DNA from: Diphasiastrum complanatum | Taxonomy: Eukaryota > Streptophyta > Lycopodiopsida > Lycopodiales > Lycopodiaceae | Assembly: GCA_029204225.1 (NCBI GenBank) | Contig: CM055106.1 | Span: 21,829,285 to 21,893,284, forward strand | Length of the DNA stretch: 64,000 bases | Reading direction: 5' to 3' | Part shown: positions 45,873 through 58,490 of the stretch, piece by piece | How the letters are laid out: each line of letters begins with the position of its first letter | Position numbering within the stretch: the first letter of the stretch is position 1 | The notes under the pieces: model-generated | Seen by the model: only the letters and a program-made list of their open reading frames with translations | Told to the model about the DNA's origin: nothing | Databases searched by the model: none | Position numbers and translations under genes: made by a program

Positions 45873-47538
45873 TTACTTAGTTTGAAGCAACACTTTTCCA
45901 GCTCTAGCAGACTTTCTAGTTTCATGCAAAGCTTGCTTGGAATCCAAGAGATTAAATTTCAGAGCTGGTGGAAGCCTCCATATTCCCTCCTCAAAAAGCT
46001 TCCAGCAAGCTTTGATAGCAGCTTCTTTCTTCTCTTTCTCTAAAAAGTAAGAGCTTGCATTCCATGAAGAGATCTCCACCTTCCTCCATAGATCCTCTTG
46101 TGAAATGACCACATCAAAACTGTCCAGCTCGCCTATCACCATCACCTGACCTCCATCTCTGACAGAAGCTGCCACGCTCTGGAACACAAAGCGAACATTG
46201 ACAATTACTTTTCAGCAACTATTGGAATTTGCATGGAACTGAATGCTTGAACAGCAAATGTGCAATTTTGTGAAAGGTGCAGGAAAGATGTAAGAATGCA
46301 ACACCTTTGTCAAAGTTCCTCCAACTAAATCAATACCGAGGTAGGCACCTCCACCGTTGGTGAACGTCTGTAACATCAGGACTTAGGTTCAGAATCTTGA
46401 AACTAGTCAGCCTGATAGAACGGGACTTGCCTGGACAACTCAGATTTACTTGCATCGTAATAACAGCCTGAAGTGATGAGCCTAGATAGCTAACTATGTT
46501 GTACATTTACTGGACATGAAACAGTTTAATGGTTTAGTCCTTGCCTTCAAGGGCGCTATTGATCACCGCTACAGCTCCTAATGAAATTAATTCCTCCTTC
46601 ACATCCTCGCGCCTGACAATGGCAATGATCTTGTAGCCTTCGTGGGCTGCTAATTGGATAAAGAGCCTGATACAACAACTTCAACCCATCAATCTATTGC
46701 TGATTTTCAAGCACACATCATAATTGGAAGAGCGCTAGCTCATTAGGCTGTACAAGCGTACTAAAATAAAAAATTGTGAAAATGAAGCACACCTGCCAAC
46801 TGTAGATGCAGCGGCAGTGATCAAAATGTACCCTCCCTTGGGAGAATCGATTCTTTGCAAAGCCCGTATACTGTCCAAGGATTAGAGCTGAATTGAGTTG
46901 CGATGTCATCTTCAATTTTATCTGGAACTGGGATCGGACTTTCTTCTTTGATTAAGATATAGTCTTGCCACGACCCCTGGAAATATGGTAGCAAGTACGA
47001 GAATGTGATATCAAGGTGAACCCGCTGTCCCGGAGAGCACAGAGTAACACCTTTTCCGATCTTGGACACAAAACGCATACATTATATTAGCTTGACGTTT
47101 GTATTACTGTTGTTCTCGAATGATCCATCTATGCCAGACATTGAACAAGAAAAGGCAAAAAGAAAGATAGCTTAAATTTTTAAATTTGATCTGGCTTACT
47201 AACACTGCTCATCTCATTCAAGAGTTACTGCATTCATCTCCGGACTAGCTGGTATGACACATTACTAAAGCAATGGTAGTGGCGAAGAATTGCACCTCTT
47301 CAACGATTCCCAGACCACCTTCATGTCCAGCAACAACACCCGTATTCTTCAGTGTTTCTGAATTCTTGCCAAGATCAAAGAATACCTCTGCAACACTGAG
47401 ATCGGAGCAGAGAACAAGGTCGAACGGATGCACAGGCCTTGACAGTATGCGCATAAGGACTGGCAAATGCAGCAGGTGAAGCACCTTCTCAACTTCTCCG
47501 ATCTCCTTGAACACGAGAGCTCTATTGCCATGCTCCAT
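45873..47538 (-). CDS. MDR-superfamily oxidoreductase, five exons, probably frameshifted
   Basis: Proposed exons: 47538-47296, 47060-46793, 46666-46540, 46367-46305 and 46178-45873, about 335 residues, the usual MDR length. Exon 1: RALVFKEIGEVEKVL, VRILSRPVHPFDL-like MRILSRPVHPFDLVLCS and VVAGHEGGLGIVEE. Exon 2: IGKGVTLCSPGQRV, GSWQDYILIKEESPIPVPD, NPWTVYG and GGYILITAAASTVGR. Exon 3: LFIQLAAHEGYKIIAIVRRE DV (Rossmann NADPH fold). Exon 4: GGGAYLGIDLVGG. Exon 5: SVAASVRDGGQVMVIG to GKVLLQ. No catalytic zinc cysteine cluster is seen, favouring a quinone-oxidoreductase or enoyl-reductase type. Within exon 2 one T seems missing near 46858, shifting the frame before GGYIL. The exon 3 donor reads AAG|GA, not GT. 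It may be a pseudogene or contain sequence errors. Confidence 0.78.
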
Positions 47539-47586
47539 CCTCCTCCTCCTCCTCCTCTCTGTCTCTGTCTCTGTCTCTCTCTCCCC

Positions 47587-47664
<78 letters not shown>
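47537..47664. repeat. Compound microsatellite (TCC)n (CT)n (TA)n
   Basis: TCC units from 47537, CT units to about 47612, then about 23 TA units to 47664. It lies immediately upstream of the MDR start codon, in the presumed 5' UTR/promoter. Confidence 0.95.
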
Positions 47665-48566
<902 letters not shown>

Positions 48567-48959
48567 TGAGTTGCAAAGATGTGACAACCATAAAAGTGAA
48601 AGAGAAGCAGTTTCATGATCAAATCAAAAGCATCACAAAGTTGAATTAGAGTGGCAGATTTTTTCTATGTTTTCGTCATTGTGTATGTGTTAGCCTTTTG
48701 CTTAGCAATAAGCATTGGTCCTCAACCCATGAATTCACCTTAGTGATAATTGTGTCAAGTTATTATTGTATATTATTAGCTAAGGCTTTTTCCCTAAGAC
48801 TTATCAGAAATGCAATATACGATTGAAGCTTTGTAGTAGTGTTAGAATTCTTATGCTCAACCTTCAAAATCGTTAAGTAATGAGCATCTTGAAAGCAGAA
48901 GGCCGACAACATGATTGCGGACCTTCACATTTTTCCCTTTTTAAGTTTTTTCCATTTAT

Positions 48960-50728
48960 GCCTTAAAACGATTTAATGCACCTTTGCTTCTTACCTTCCT
49001 CGCCCTTTTTAGTGCCTTCACGAAAAAAGCGACACAATGGCCAAAATGACTTGAAAACCATTTCTGGACCACCTTCGTCTTTTTTGTCTCTTTGCAAAAA
49101 ATGCGACACTAAACCCAGTTTGTTCAAATTTTTGGGCACTCAGACAAAATGAGGCAATATTGTTTTCTTCTGATCCATGCCATCAATAACAAGGCCCTGA
49201 TATTTTTGTGGACATTCCAGACATTTCTGTCGATGCTTGGCCAACTTTTGTCTTTCAACTATTTGTTGATCTCTGTGCAGTTGAAGAGCTTTTGCAACAT
49301 CCACTGAAAATACAATGATTCACTTATGTAATAGAATAAAGATCATACCATAATGGTATTAAAAAAGACTGCAACATAAAGTTTTTCAAAGCAAAAAGTA
49401 TTAAAATGAATGACAAATTTGATTAATATTTACCTTTCTTGTCATTGGTCTTTGCAAGTTGTTTTGCAGACTTTAACAACTCGCAAGTGGAGCATACTGT
49501 CATTCGTGATTGTTTGGGAATCTTTACCAGTCCAAAATCTCTGTTCCAAATTCTAAAAAAAAAAAAAAACTCAAATAGAGAACATTTTTTGTTTTGGCAA
49601 ACTCTTTGTACATCAAAAATATTTCTAATTTTGTAAAATTATCCAGCAAGTGAAAATATAAGTGATTAGGCAATTTCTCTCCATGCACATCTATGAAATG
49701 CTTTTTCCAAGCAGTTGCATTTAAAGCATATGGAGAAACAGTTCGACCCTGTAAGGATCCCCGTAATGTTGGGTCTTTCTGAAGTTGTGCATGCATTTGT
49801 TGAAGCCGTGAGTTTCCGATTGCGTGAACTGCTTTGTAAGCTTTGCGACAAACCTCCAAAGCATTTAAAAAATACAAAAATGAGTTTTTGTCCGGCCTCA
49901 CTGTTGCACACAAATAGTAATTTCTCTCATCCTTACTTCGTAAAAAGAAGTTTGATCTTAATTCTTCAATTTCTCTGATAGTCAGCTTTTGCAAACAACA
50001 GGATGAGCAGCAAATAATATTCCGTACCTTTTGAATCTCAGATTTTGTAATCAACTATTTTTGACGATTCGTTAAATCAGGTGAGGACCTCAAGTCTCTC
50101 TTGTATTTTTCTTTTTGTTTGGAGTCTGATCTATAAATTGAATCTGTGACACTAGTAGGTGCTTGAACTGGTTGAGAAGGTGTTGAATTTTATGACTCAA
50201 AATTCTGGCTCCAACTTCAGGATGTTATGGACCCTCAGAAGGCTCTAAATTTTCAACGAATATAGCCTTTGTAGATCTAACACGACGAACATCACTTTAA
50301 AAAGATCTCCTACGAACATGAGAAAAGCTTGAATGTCGTGGATCAACAAACTTACGCAGATCTGTTGATTTACTAGAATCAGTAATTGAGTGAATTGAAG
50401 CTTTTGACTCATCACTCAATGATTCAACTTGTTCAAAAGAACAATATTCTAATTGTGCAGAGCCTGTATCTGAAGAGGAGGACGAGGTAGAAAGATTTGA
50501 CACAAGCTGAGTTACAAGTGTTATTTCTTGAAAAGTACTTGCTTGAGGAATTTCAGAAGATGAACGGGTAAATGATGATGATGCCACATCATTTACGAGA
50601 ACGTGTTCAGATTCAGAAGTGGCCTCATAGAAAAAGCTTTCATTGAGAATATCAGATAAAGATGAAGCACTTGTTGTAACGTATTGAGTTACAACTACTA
50701 GAATAGAAGAGGTAGAACTACTTGACAT
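48960..50728 (-). pseudogene. Transposase-like gene with IDGMDQ motif, introns
   Basis: The N-terminus (50728-50297) is Ser-rich (MSSSSTSSILVVVTQYV). The central part (50054-49524) has CCSSCCLQKLTIREIEELRS NF, DERNYYLCATV, LNALEVCRKAYKAVHAIGNS RLQ and LPNHLYFHLLD. It continues after a probable intron with WNRDFGLVKIPKQSRMTVCS TCELLKSA. A GT-AG intron (about 49430-49308) leads to KALQLHRDQQIVERQKLAKH RQ and YQGLVIDGMDQKKTILPHF, followed by a stop. The CxxC and VCRKA(Y/F) signatures and IDGMDQ resemble a family of uncharacterised eukaryotic transposon proteins; I cannot assign the superfamily. Frameshifts near 50060-50290 and the downstream stop mark decay. Confidence 0.62.
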
Positions 50729-50977
50729 TGTAGAAGAAATTTTAACTATGTACTTATGCTAAGCATAGACCCGTTAAAATAGTTAACACAAAACTAAATG
50801 TGCTCACAAACTTAACTGCAACCTATGCTGGTCATAGAACAAATATAAAGCTATGCGAACTTCAATAGACGTATACAAGAAAAACAACTAAATGCAAATG
50901 AGCAACAAGCCTAGAAAGTAACTGGTTAATTAAAATTTCCAGCAGCTACCATGCCTTAAATATTGTTTGGCAGCATC

Positions 50978-51119
50978 CTTAGGGTTAGGGTTGACCCAAG
51001 TGTAGGTTTAGGGTTAGGTTTAGGTCTGGACGGTCCCGGCTCAGGTTGTGAGTCGGTCCTGACGCAAGTTGTGAGTCGCGGCAACTCGATCCCGACGCAA
51101 GCTGGAGGTCTAGCGTCAC
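50978..51119. repeat. Short telomere-like stretch plus repeat GTGAGTCG
   Basis: TTAGGGTTAGGG and GTTTAGGGTTAGGTTTAGG occur at 50979-51027. They are followed by two imperfect units sharing GTTGTGAGTCG and CTGACGCAAG/CCGACGCAAG. Confidence 0.7.
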
Positions 51120-51365
51120 AAGAACATATATAGCAAATATCCATGCACAATACAAAGGAGGATGCGCGGGCAAAAAAAAATTTGCGTGGATATAGCCGTG
51201 GATTGGCGTGGATATACACGTGGATACAAGCGCGTGGATGTTCCACACAAATGTCATTTCCGGCAGCAGATCTGCCGGATGTCGTGAAATTCAAAATGCG
51301 TGGATTATCCATGCCAAGTCCGACTACCGGCAGCCGGGCAAACCTCTGACACCCGGAGCCGGAAA
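51120..51365. repeat. Palindrome-family dispersed repeat, copy 2 (inverted)
   Basis: It contains GCGTGGATATA, CCGTGGATTGG, GCGTGGATATACACGTGGATA, GCGTGGATGTTCCACACAAA and GCGTGGATTATCCATGCC. The reverse complement shares TTTGTGTGGAACATCCACG and GGATTATCCATGCC with copy 1 at 24.1 kb. Here the sites are mostly single half-sites, not the full palindromes. A separate inverted pair GGCAGATCTGCC lies near 51263. Confidence 0.8.
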
Positions 51366-51499
51366 TAGGAATTCTAATTTCACGTATGTGATGCCAAAAT
51401 ATTATATTAATTGATCTAAAAACAAGTACATTGATGAGAGAATAAATTGGCATTATGGAGTAGGATATAATCATGTGGCTCGGGAGTTTCGATTAGTAG

Positions 51500-52507
51500 T
51501 TGGTTTCAAGAAAAAGAGTTGCAAGAGAGATCAAGAATATTATTGATAGGATAAATCACATGAATATTGATTTTGGATCATCATTGGCCCTAGATGATGC
51601 TCTTGTTGATGATGACCCCTTGCATGATATAATTAGTTCATCAATGCCTTGTGATTCAATCCATGTCTCCAAATCTCTAGAACATTCTTACCACCCAACC
51701 ACACCTATCCTAGATGTTGCACATGAGTCCTCCATGATACTCCACGTGCATTCCACAAACATGACCACTCCTTTAAAAAAGAGAACACGTCTTGGATGCA
51801 TTATGACTAATTTGAAAGATAATTGCAAATTACTACGCACTGTTGATGTGTCTAACATTCTAGGTTCTTTGTCTGACCTTCCTCTTCCACCTAGCTTGCA
51901 ACCATTAGTAAAAACTTTTATTAGAAGTAGATATTCGTGTTGGCCACTCCAATCACCATTACCATTAAATGGAACACCATTTACGTATTGGGGTTGAATG
52001 TACATGATCATGCCTAGTGAACACTTTCTTGAGGCTGGTTTGGGCCTTTTTGCATTGAGTAGTATTGAGGTCCCTTTAAATAATGGTGTGACATTGATGC
52101 CATATGCAGGACCTCAATACAATTGGGGCGATTGGCATGCTTTGTGTCGTCACCAATGGAGGATGCAAGTATATGGCTTGAATTCAAATGTTTGTTCTTT
52201 AGAGGAGCAACGCGTGCAAGGAGGCAACATCTCGAGGGCAAATCGTACATACATTGATGGACGTCCAGATGTGCATGGAAACATTGTTGCATATATAAAT
52301 AGTTCCATTGAACACCCTCTATTGACGAATTGTGATTTTGAAGAACGCACCAATGAAAAAGAAGAATATTTTACTAGGAATGTAAAGGGCACTTTTGTAA
52401 TGGTCTGTGCCACTAGATCTATCAGGTTTGGAGATCAATTGTTCATCAAGTATAGTTTCAACCGTCCTCTACCCAAATGTTTGAAAAAGACAATTAGTCA
52501 AATGTGA
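51500..52507 (+). pseudogene. SET-domain-like protein, one internal stop
   Basis: One frame runs from 51500 to 52507 (335 codons) with a single TGA at 51995-51997. The N-terminal 165 residues show no known domain. After the stop, the sequence has SET-like order: FLEAGLGLFALSSIEVP, VTLMPYAGPQY, DGRPDVHGNIVAYINSS (counterpart of the N-H/INHS block) and FVMVCATRSIRFGDQLFIKY SF (counterpart of the GEELTYDY block). The last motif has IKYSF, so the catalytic tyrosine is only partly recognisable. It lies about 300 nt upstream of the CACTA transposase on the same strand. The methyltransferase function is inferred from the fold pattern only. Confidence 0.65.
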
Positions 52508-52811
52508 AGATTTAAATTTTGTTGATATGTAGAGATGTATAATCCATGCATCTTGATTGTATTTGGTTTGTGTCATTAAATATATCAAATGTTAGGAGCA
52601 TTATTCGTCATTTGCCTAGATTAAATGTTAGGAGCATTATTCGTCTTTGAGTTCATTGATTGTTAACAAGTTGAAAAGACAAATTTGTCTAATAGATACA
52701 TTGGTATGTTTATACTTTTTAAACTAAGAAGTATTTATATTCATTTGCAACATTTAGATCTATCAAGTATTGGGAGGAAATGTTTATCGTAATGGTTGAC
52801 GTAGACGACGA
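52508..52811. other. Spacer between SET ORF and transposase
   Basis: AT-rich. It contains a direct repeat AAATGTTAGGAGCATTATTCGTC at about 52586 and 52624. Confidence 0.5.
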
Positions 52812-54683
52812 ATGCAATACAACAGTCCACATATAAAGCAATTACCTTGTCGTCTACGTCAAGGCTTAAAAGAGATGATGGAAATTGATGAGCACATTAA
52901 TCAAGAGACTAATGCATCTGAATATAGCTCATCTAGATCTACTTCTTCGCAAACAAGTTCCAACGATGAAAATGAGCTTCCAATGAATGATGAATTTGAA
53001 GTCATGGGAGACATGTTGGATGATATGAACAATATTGCAGCTAGACACAATGAATAAGATGAGGAGGCACTTTTGTCTAAAGAAGAAAGAAAATTACGAG
53101 AAGAATCAAAGACCACATTGTATCCTGGAGCAAAGACATCTTCAAGCCAAATATAGATGGAGTAACCAAAGCCTCACATCATTACTTGAGTAAATTTTTT
53201 TTCAACTACTTGCCATTTTTGCTTTGAAACAAAATTTACAATTTGGACATCGAGTGATATTTTTTTTACAATGATTCTATTGTCATGTACAGACTATTGA
53301 AAAACAAAATTCTCCCAGAAGGGAATGTCATGCCTGAGACAAGAGATGAGGCACGAAAGATGTTGTCTAACATCGGGATGGACTACAAGCAATATCATGC
53401 ATGTCCAAAAGATTGTATTTTATATCGAGGAAGGTACAAATCACTCAAGAAATGTCCCATTTGTGATACTCCTTGATAAAGAGATAATTTACAAGGGGCA
53501 AGCATTCCGTGCAAAGTTTTACAACATTTTCCAGTAATTCCACGATTGCAACGTTTATTTCGTTGTAAATCTCTTACACAACTTATGGACTGGCATGCAC
53601 ACCATACCTCTATGGATGGGATGATGAGGGTACCTTCAGATTCACCTGCATGGAAACACATCAACAAAGAGTATCCAAGCTTTGCCAATGAGTCAAGAAA
53701 TGTGAGATTTGGTCTTGCAACAGATGGTGTGAACCCCTTTGGTGTACAAACAACTATGTGGTCCATTTGGCCTGTTTGCTTGGTAAATTATAATATTCCT
53801 CCTTGGTTGAGTACAAAAAAGAGACACGTTATGTTGGCACTTCTGATTCTTGGCCAATGCAAGGTTAAGAACATGGATGTGTATCTTGAGCCGCTTATTG
53901 ACGAGTTGGAAGATTTGTGGAAGGGGATAAATGCATATGACATTTCTTGCCCCTTACATGAGAGGGAGTTTACACTACATGCCATTGTAATGTGGACAAT
54001 GCATGACTATCTAGGATTAGGTAAATGCTCAGGTAATCATTCAAACACTGTCTATCTTGTGTACATAGGAGTTTGTTTACAATTACATACAACTAGTAAC
54101 TCTTGACATTTACATGATATACTACAATGGCTATAATTATTCTTTGACATATACTTTTTTTAATAGTGATTGACAGTATCCATTTGTTGGGTAGACTTTC
54201 AAACGGCTGGAAAAAATGCTTGTTTTTTGTACGGGCCAAATCTTGTGGGAAGATACTCTTTTAGTCTCAAAAAAGTGGTTTATGAAAATCATCGTAAATA
54301 CTTGCATGAAGGCCATCCATTCAGAGACACTCATAGAAGAGGTTTTGGAGGAAGAGTTGAGAGAGAGATGCCTCCAAAGAGGATGTCCGTGAAAGATTGG
54401 CAAATACTATGGGAGGAATCTCAAGCAAAGCCAATCGATGGTATGAAAAGATTATCTATATTTCATTGTTTGGAATATTGGAATAACCTTTTAATTGATC
54501 ACCTACTTGATCCCATGCACATATTTAAAAATGTGGGTGAATCTATTTGGAAACACTTGATTGGTGAAAAAGATACCATTGCTGCAAGGCACGATCTAAG
54601 AGAATCAAACACCAAAAAAGAATATTGGATAAAGGATGGTGAAGATCATGCTCCAAAAGTACCTTGGACATTCACTGAGGAGC
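52812..54683 (+). pseudogene. CACTA transposase (TNP2-like), N-terminal half
   Basis: Acidic N-terminus (52812-53110: MGDMLDDMNNIAARHNE, TTLYPGAKTSSSQ), then after an acceptor (TGTACAG, 53296) LLKNKILPEGNVMPETRDEA RKML, the zinc-like HACPKDCILYR...CPICDTP, HHTSMDGMMRVPSDSPAW, FGLATDGVNPFG, WPVCLVNYNIPPWL and VMWTMHDYLGLG. After a further intron come LYGPNLVGRYSFSLKKVVYE NHRKYL and LLDPMHIFKNVGESIWKHLI. Stops and a frameshift occur near 53476-53546. The reading ends with VPWTFTEE and then, in the same frame, enters copia sequence at about 54684. The C-terminal half is missing here. Confidence 0.9.
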
Positions 54684-56345
54684 ATGATGTGCAAGATGCC
54701 TTGGATGAAGGTGGAGATGCCACTCCAAAGCAACCTTCAAGGAGGACTCAAAGGCAAAGGACTAAGCCATCAAGGCTAACCTATGATGAAAAAGGAAAGC
54801 AAGTGGTGGAGAACTCTAACTTTGCTTTTCTTACCTCTTTTGATGAACCAACTTGTGTAGGTGAAGCAATTCAAAAGGAGGAATAGATCCAAGCCATGGA
54901 TCATGAGCATCAAGCACTCATCAAGAACAACACTTGGAGGTTGGTGGAACTTCCAAAAGGCAAGAAGACAATTGGGTGTAAGTGGATCTTCAAGATCAAG
55001 ACAAAAGAAGATGGATCAATCAAAAGGTACAAGGCAAGATCGGTGGCAAAAGGGTATGCTCAAGAGTATGGCATTGACTATGATGAGACCTTTGCACCCA
55101 TGGCAAAGATGGTACCAATTCGAACGCTTATCTCTCTTGCAACTCTTTATGGTTGGGACATGTGGCAAATGGATGTTACTAATGCTTTTTTGAATGGTGA
55201 TCTTGAAGAGAAAATCTACATGGAGCAACCCAAGGGCTATGTTTCACATGATGAGCCTAATCATGTGTGTTTCCTACAAAAGAGCTTGTATGGGCTTAAG
55301 CAAGCACCAAGAAGTTGGTATGCTAAGCTCAATTCCTTCTTACTCTCTCAAAACTTCATCATGAGTGAGTATGATCATTCTCTCTACTTTAGATTGAATG
55401 ATAATGGTGACATCACTTTGCTTTTGATCTATGTTGATGACATAATCTTAAGTGGTGATAGCAATGAATATATAGATGACATCAAGATGGCACTTAAAAG
55501 TAAGTTTGAGATACAAGATCTTGGTAAGCTTCACTATATCTTAGGAATAGAGATTGTTAGGACTTCTAATTCTACTTTCATTTGTCAAGAGAAGTATTTT
55601 AACTATATTCTTAAAAGATTTCATATGGAAAATTGCAAAGTAGTTTCTACTCCTATGGAATCGAATGTAAAGCTATCTATAAGAGGTAATGAAAGATCCT
55701 TCAAGGACATTACTCTCTATAGAAAGCTCATAGGATCTCTTATTTGGTTAACCATCACAAGACCTGATCTAAGCTATGTGGTTGGTAAACTAAGTCAATT
55801 CATGCAAGATCCTAGTGAGGCTCATTGTAAGCTAGGAAAGAGAGTACTAAGATACCTCTCGGGATCTAGAGATTTTGGCATCTTGTATGAAGGATCTTCA
55901 CCTAACCTTTGTGGTTTCTCAAATTCAAATTTTGCAGGTGATCAAATGGATAGGAAGTCAACAAGTGCCTTTGCAATATATCTTGGAGAGGGAGCTATCT
56001 CATGGCTATCAAAGAAGCAACCTACTATCTCTCTATCTTCCACCGAGGCCGAGTACAAGGCATTGACAACATGCACCAAGGAGATGCTTTGGATAAAGAG
56101 GATGCTATTGGATCTTGACTTGCTGGATTCTAAGAAGACACCAATCATCTATTGTGACAACATTTCAGCCCAAAGCTTGGCAACCAATCCAGTTTTCCAT
56201 GCTAGAAGCAAGTACATTGTGATTGCTCATCACTTTGTGAGGGATCAAGTCATTGCCAAAGAGGTGGAGCTTCAACATATCTCTTAATTGGAGTGTGTGG
56301 CTGATATATTTACCAAACCATTGGGAAAGAACCTATATCATAAGC
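54684..56345 (+). pseudogene. Copia linker, reverse transcriptase and RNase H
   Basis: Starts HDVQDALDEGGDATPKQPSR in frame with the preceding transposase, giving a chimeric ORF up to a TAG at 54884-54886. From 54896 a 463-codon ORF holds nearly complete RT: IGCKWIFKIKTKEDGSIKRY KA, YDETFAPMAKMVPIRTLISL, WQMDVTNAFLNGDLEEKIYM, LKQAPRSWYAKL and catalytic LLIYVDDIILSGD. RNase H has FAGDQMDRKSTSAFAIYLG, SLSSTEAEYKAL, YCDNISAQSLATNPVFHARS K and, past a TAA, ADIFTKPLGKN. Catalytic residues of RT are present. It is the best preserved copia RT here. Confidence 0.94.
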
Positions 56346-56400
56346 ATATATCTAATCTTGGAATGTGTTCAAGATCTATGTTAAAACTAGCATCCAATGT

Positions 56401-56767
56401 TGAAGAGGGAGTGTGAAAAGTGTCAACATTTCCTAGCTAGTTTGAGGCCTAAATTGGCAATTTTTGTACATAGTTTTGGATCTAACCTTTCACACATGTA
56501 AAAGAGGCGATACTTTTATTTTAGTATATATTTTATATTAAAGAAGTCCCAAACTTCAGGACCTTCGAAATGACACCAAAATCATGTTATTTGGACATAT
56601 AGGCCAAAATTGGCTATTTTAGGCTACTGGGGTCCTAAAATTGGGTCCTAAGTTCTAGAGAGAGGAGAGAGAGTCATCTCTCTCACCTATATTAGGCTGA
56701 AATTTGTGGATAACAGGTTGGAGAAACTTATTGTATTGTTGAGAGAGATCAATAGATCATTGTCACA
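56401..56767 (+). mobile_element. Polypurine tract and 3' LTR (356 bp)
   Basis: PPT GAAGAGGGAG, then the LTR from 56412 (TGTGAAAAGTGTC) to 56767 (..CATTGTCACA), with 5-bp terminal inverted repeats TGTGA/TCACA. It contains TTTCACACATGTAAA near 56489, a degenerate form of the CACACGTGTG palindrome of the other copia LTRs. Confidence 0.85.
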
Positions 56768-57059
56768 GTTTTTTCCTAATAATAATTTCTTCCTCCATTG
56801 AGAGCATTGCTTTGTGAATTGTCTTCAAGATTTTGTGTATGATCTTAAGAGGTTTCCAAAAGTGGTAGGCTGATGTTGTAGGTTTGGTATGCTGTTGTTT
56901 TTGGCTGCCATCAGTACCTTTTATTAGTTTCTTTTGTCTCTTGAATGCTATGTCAAGTTCATGTGTATCAAAGGTAGCATTAGGATGCTTTGCCATTTCC
57001 AGTTTTTGTAGCTTGTTGTGCAAAGATCTTAGCCAAGTATTTTGGGAGTTTGGATCCAT
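56768..57059 (-). other. Unrecognised 98-codon ORF
   Basis: MDPNSQNTWLRSLHNKLQKL continuing to THELDIAFKRQKKLI. It is joined to the truncated copia RT on the right and to the LTR on the left. No domain was recognised; it could be a transposon relic. Confidence 0.3.
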
Positions 57060-58490
57060 TAAAGATCCACTTTTTCACAATGCCTATATGCTTTGAATAA
57101 ATATTATAGTCAACTGAATTGTTTGCAAATTCCAATTGAATGAGATAAGAGTTAATTCTATCGAACCATGCCCTTGCGGCCTGTTTTAGACCGTAGATTG
57201 CTTTGTGCAGCTTGCACACTTTGTGCTCTTGGCCTTTGACTTTGAATCCTTTCAGTTGGAAGGTATAAAACTCCTCTTTGATGTTGCTGTTGAGAAATGT
57301 TGTCTTGACATCCATTTGGTGCGTTTCGAGGTCTTTGGCAGTTGCTAGCCACCAGGCGTGCTTTCCATTTAGCAATGGAAGCATCAGAGTTGATCTTATT
57401 CTTGAAGACCTACTTGTTGTCGATAACTCTCTTGTGAGTGGGGAGGTCGACCAATGTCTAGGTATGGTTCGTCAAAAGTGAGTTGTACTCGCTTTCCGTA
57501 GCTTCTTGCCACTTCACAACATCCTTGGAGTTAATTGCTTCAGCTAGGCTCTTTGGTTCTTCAGATGAAGTCCTAAATGATTGAGGTGTATACCTCTCAG
57601 GAACTGTCCGAGTCCATGAGAATCTGCGGACATTCTGTTGACCAAGATGCATTGATTCTTCTTCTTGAACTTCTCTAGATCTGCTCGAGCTTGCTTGGTC
57701 TGGTCTGGTGACAGGTACTCTCTGCTGCCCGGGTTTTGTAGCTGTAGCTACAGGTTCTATAGAAGAATCATCAATGTTGGAAGGTTGAATGCTAAGCAGA
57801 ATAGGATGAAATAACATAGCATCATCTATCAGTGGCTGTTTGAAATCATAATATGCATGTTCTTGAAATATTACATCCCTAGAGACAAATACTATATTGG
57901 TGGATGGATCATAAACTTTATAAGCTTTATATTCATCAGGATATCCAATGAAAATACATTTATTTGTCCTATGATCTAGCTTCTTCCTAAGTTATTTAGA
58001 AATGTGAACAAAACATACACAATCAAAGATTTTGAAATGGCTGACACTGTACTTGTGCCCATGCCAAACTTCATAAGGAGTTTTGTTGTTGATGGCTTTG
58101 GTGCTGGATCTGTTCTGCACATAACAGGTTGTGGCACTAGCTTCTACCCATAACTTCGTAGGTAGGTGTGCTTGGTGTAGCATTGATCTGGCTGAGTTGA
58201 GAAGAGTTCGGGTCTTCCATTCTGCAATCCCGTTCTGTTGAAGTGAATAGGAAGTAGTGAACTATCTTTTGATGCCATGTTTAGCCAGGTATTCGCCGCC
58301 ACCACCAGTTCGGAGTTCCTTCACTTTCCTAGACGTTTGTGTCTCAGCAATGGCCTTGAATCTCATGAAGCATTCAAAGGCTTCAGATTTGTGCTTAGTG
58401 AACATGACTGTAGACCATCTGGAGTAATCATCTATGAAAGTGATAAAATAGACTGCATCTCCTATGGATTTTATGTCATATAATCATGGA
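57060..58490 (-). pseudogene. Copia integrase and RT, minus strand
   Basis: From the right: YFITFIDDYSRWSTVMFTKH, VKELRTGGGGEYLA, a frame break, QQNGIAEWKTRTLLNSARSM, LWVEASATTCYVQNRSS, TPYEVWHGHKYSVSHFKIFD C, CIFIGYPDEYKAYKVYD and VFVSRDVIFQEHA. Then an acidic linker with SFRTSSEEPKSLAEAINS, and RT: HQMDVKTTFLNSNIKEEFYT, VCKLHKAIYGLKQAARAWFD. RT stops at about 57060, before the catalytic YVDD. It belongs to the RE1-like lineage seen also at 5.4 and 34-36 kb. Confidence 0.88.

Noticed and set aside
47619-47664. (TA)n tract as a replication origin or matrix site
   Set aside because: A simple dinucleotide microsatellite; nothing else supports such a role.
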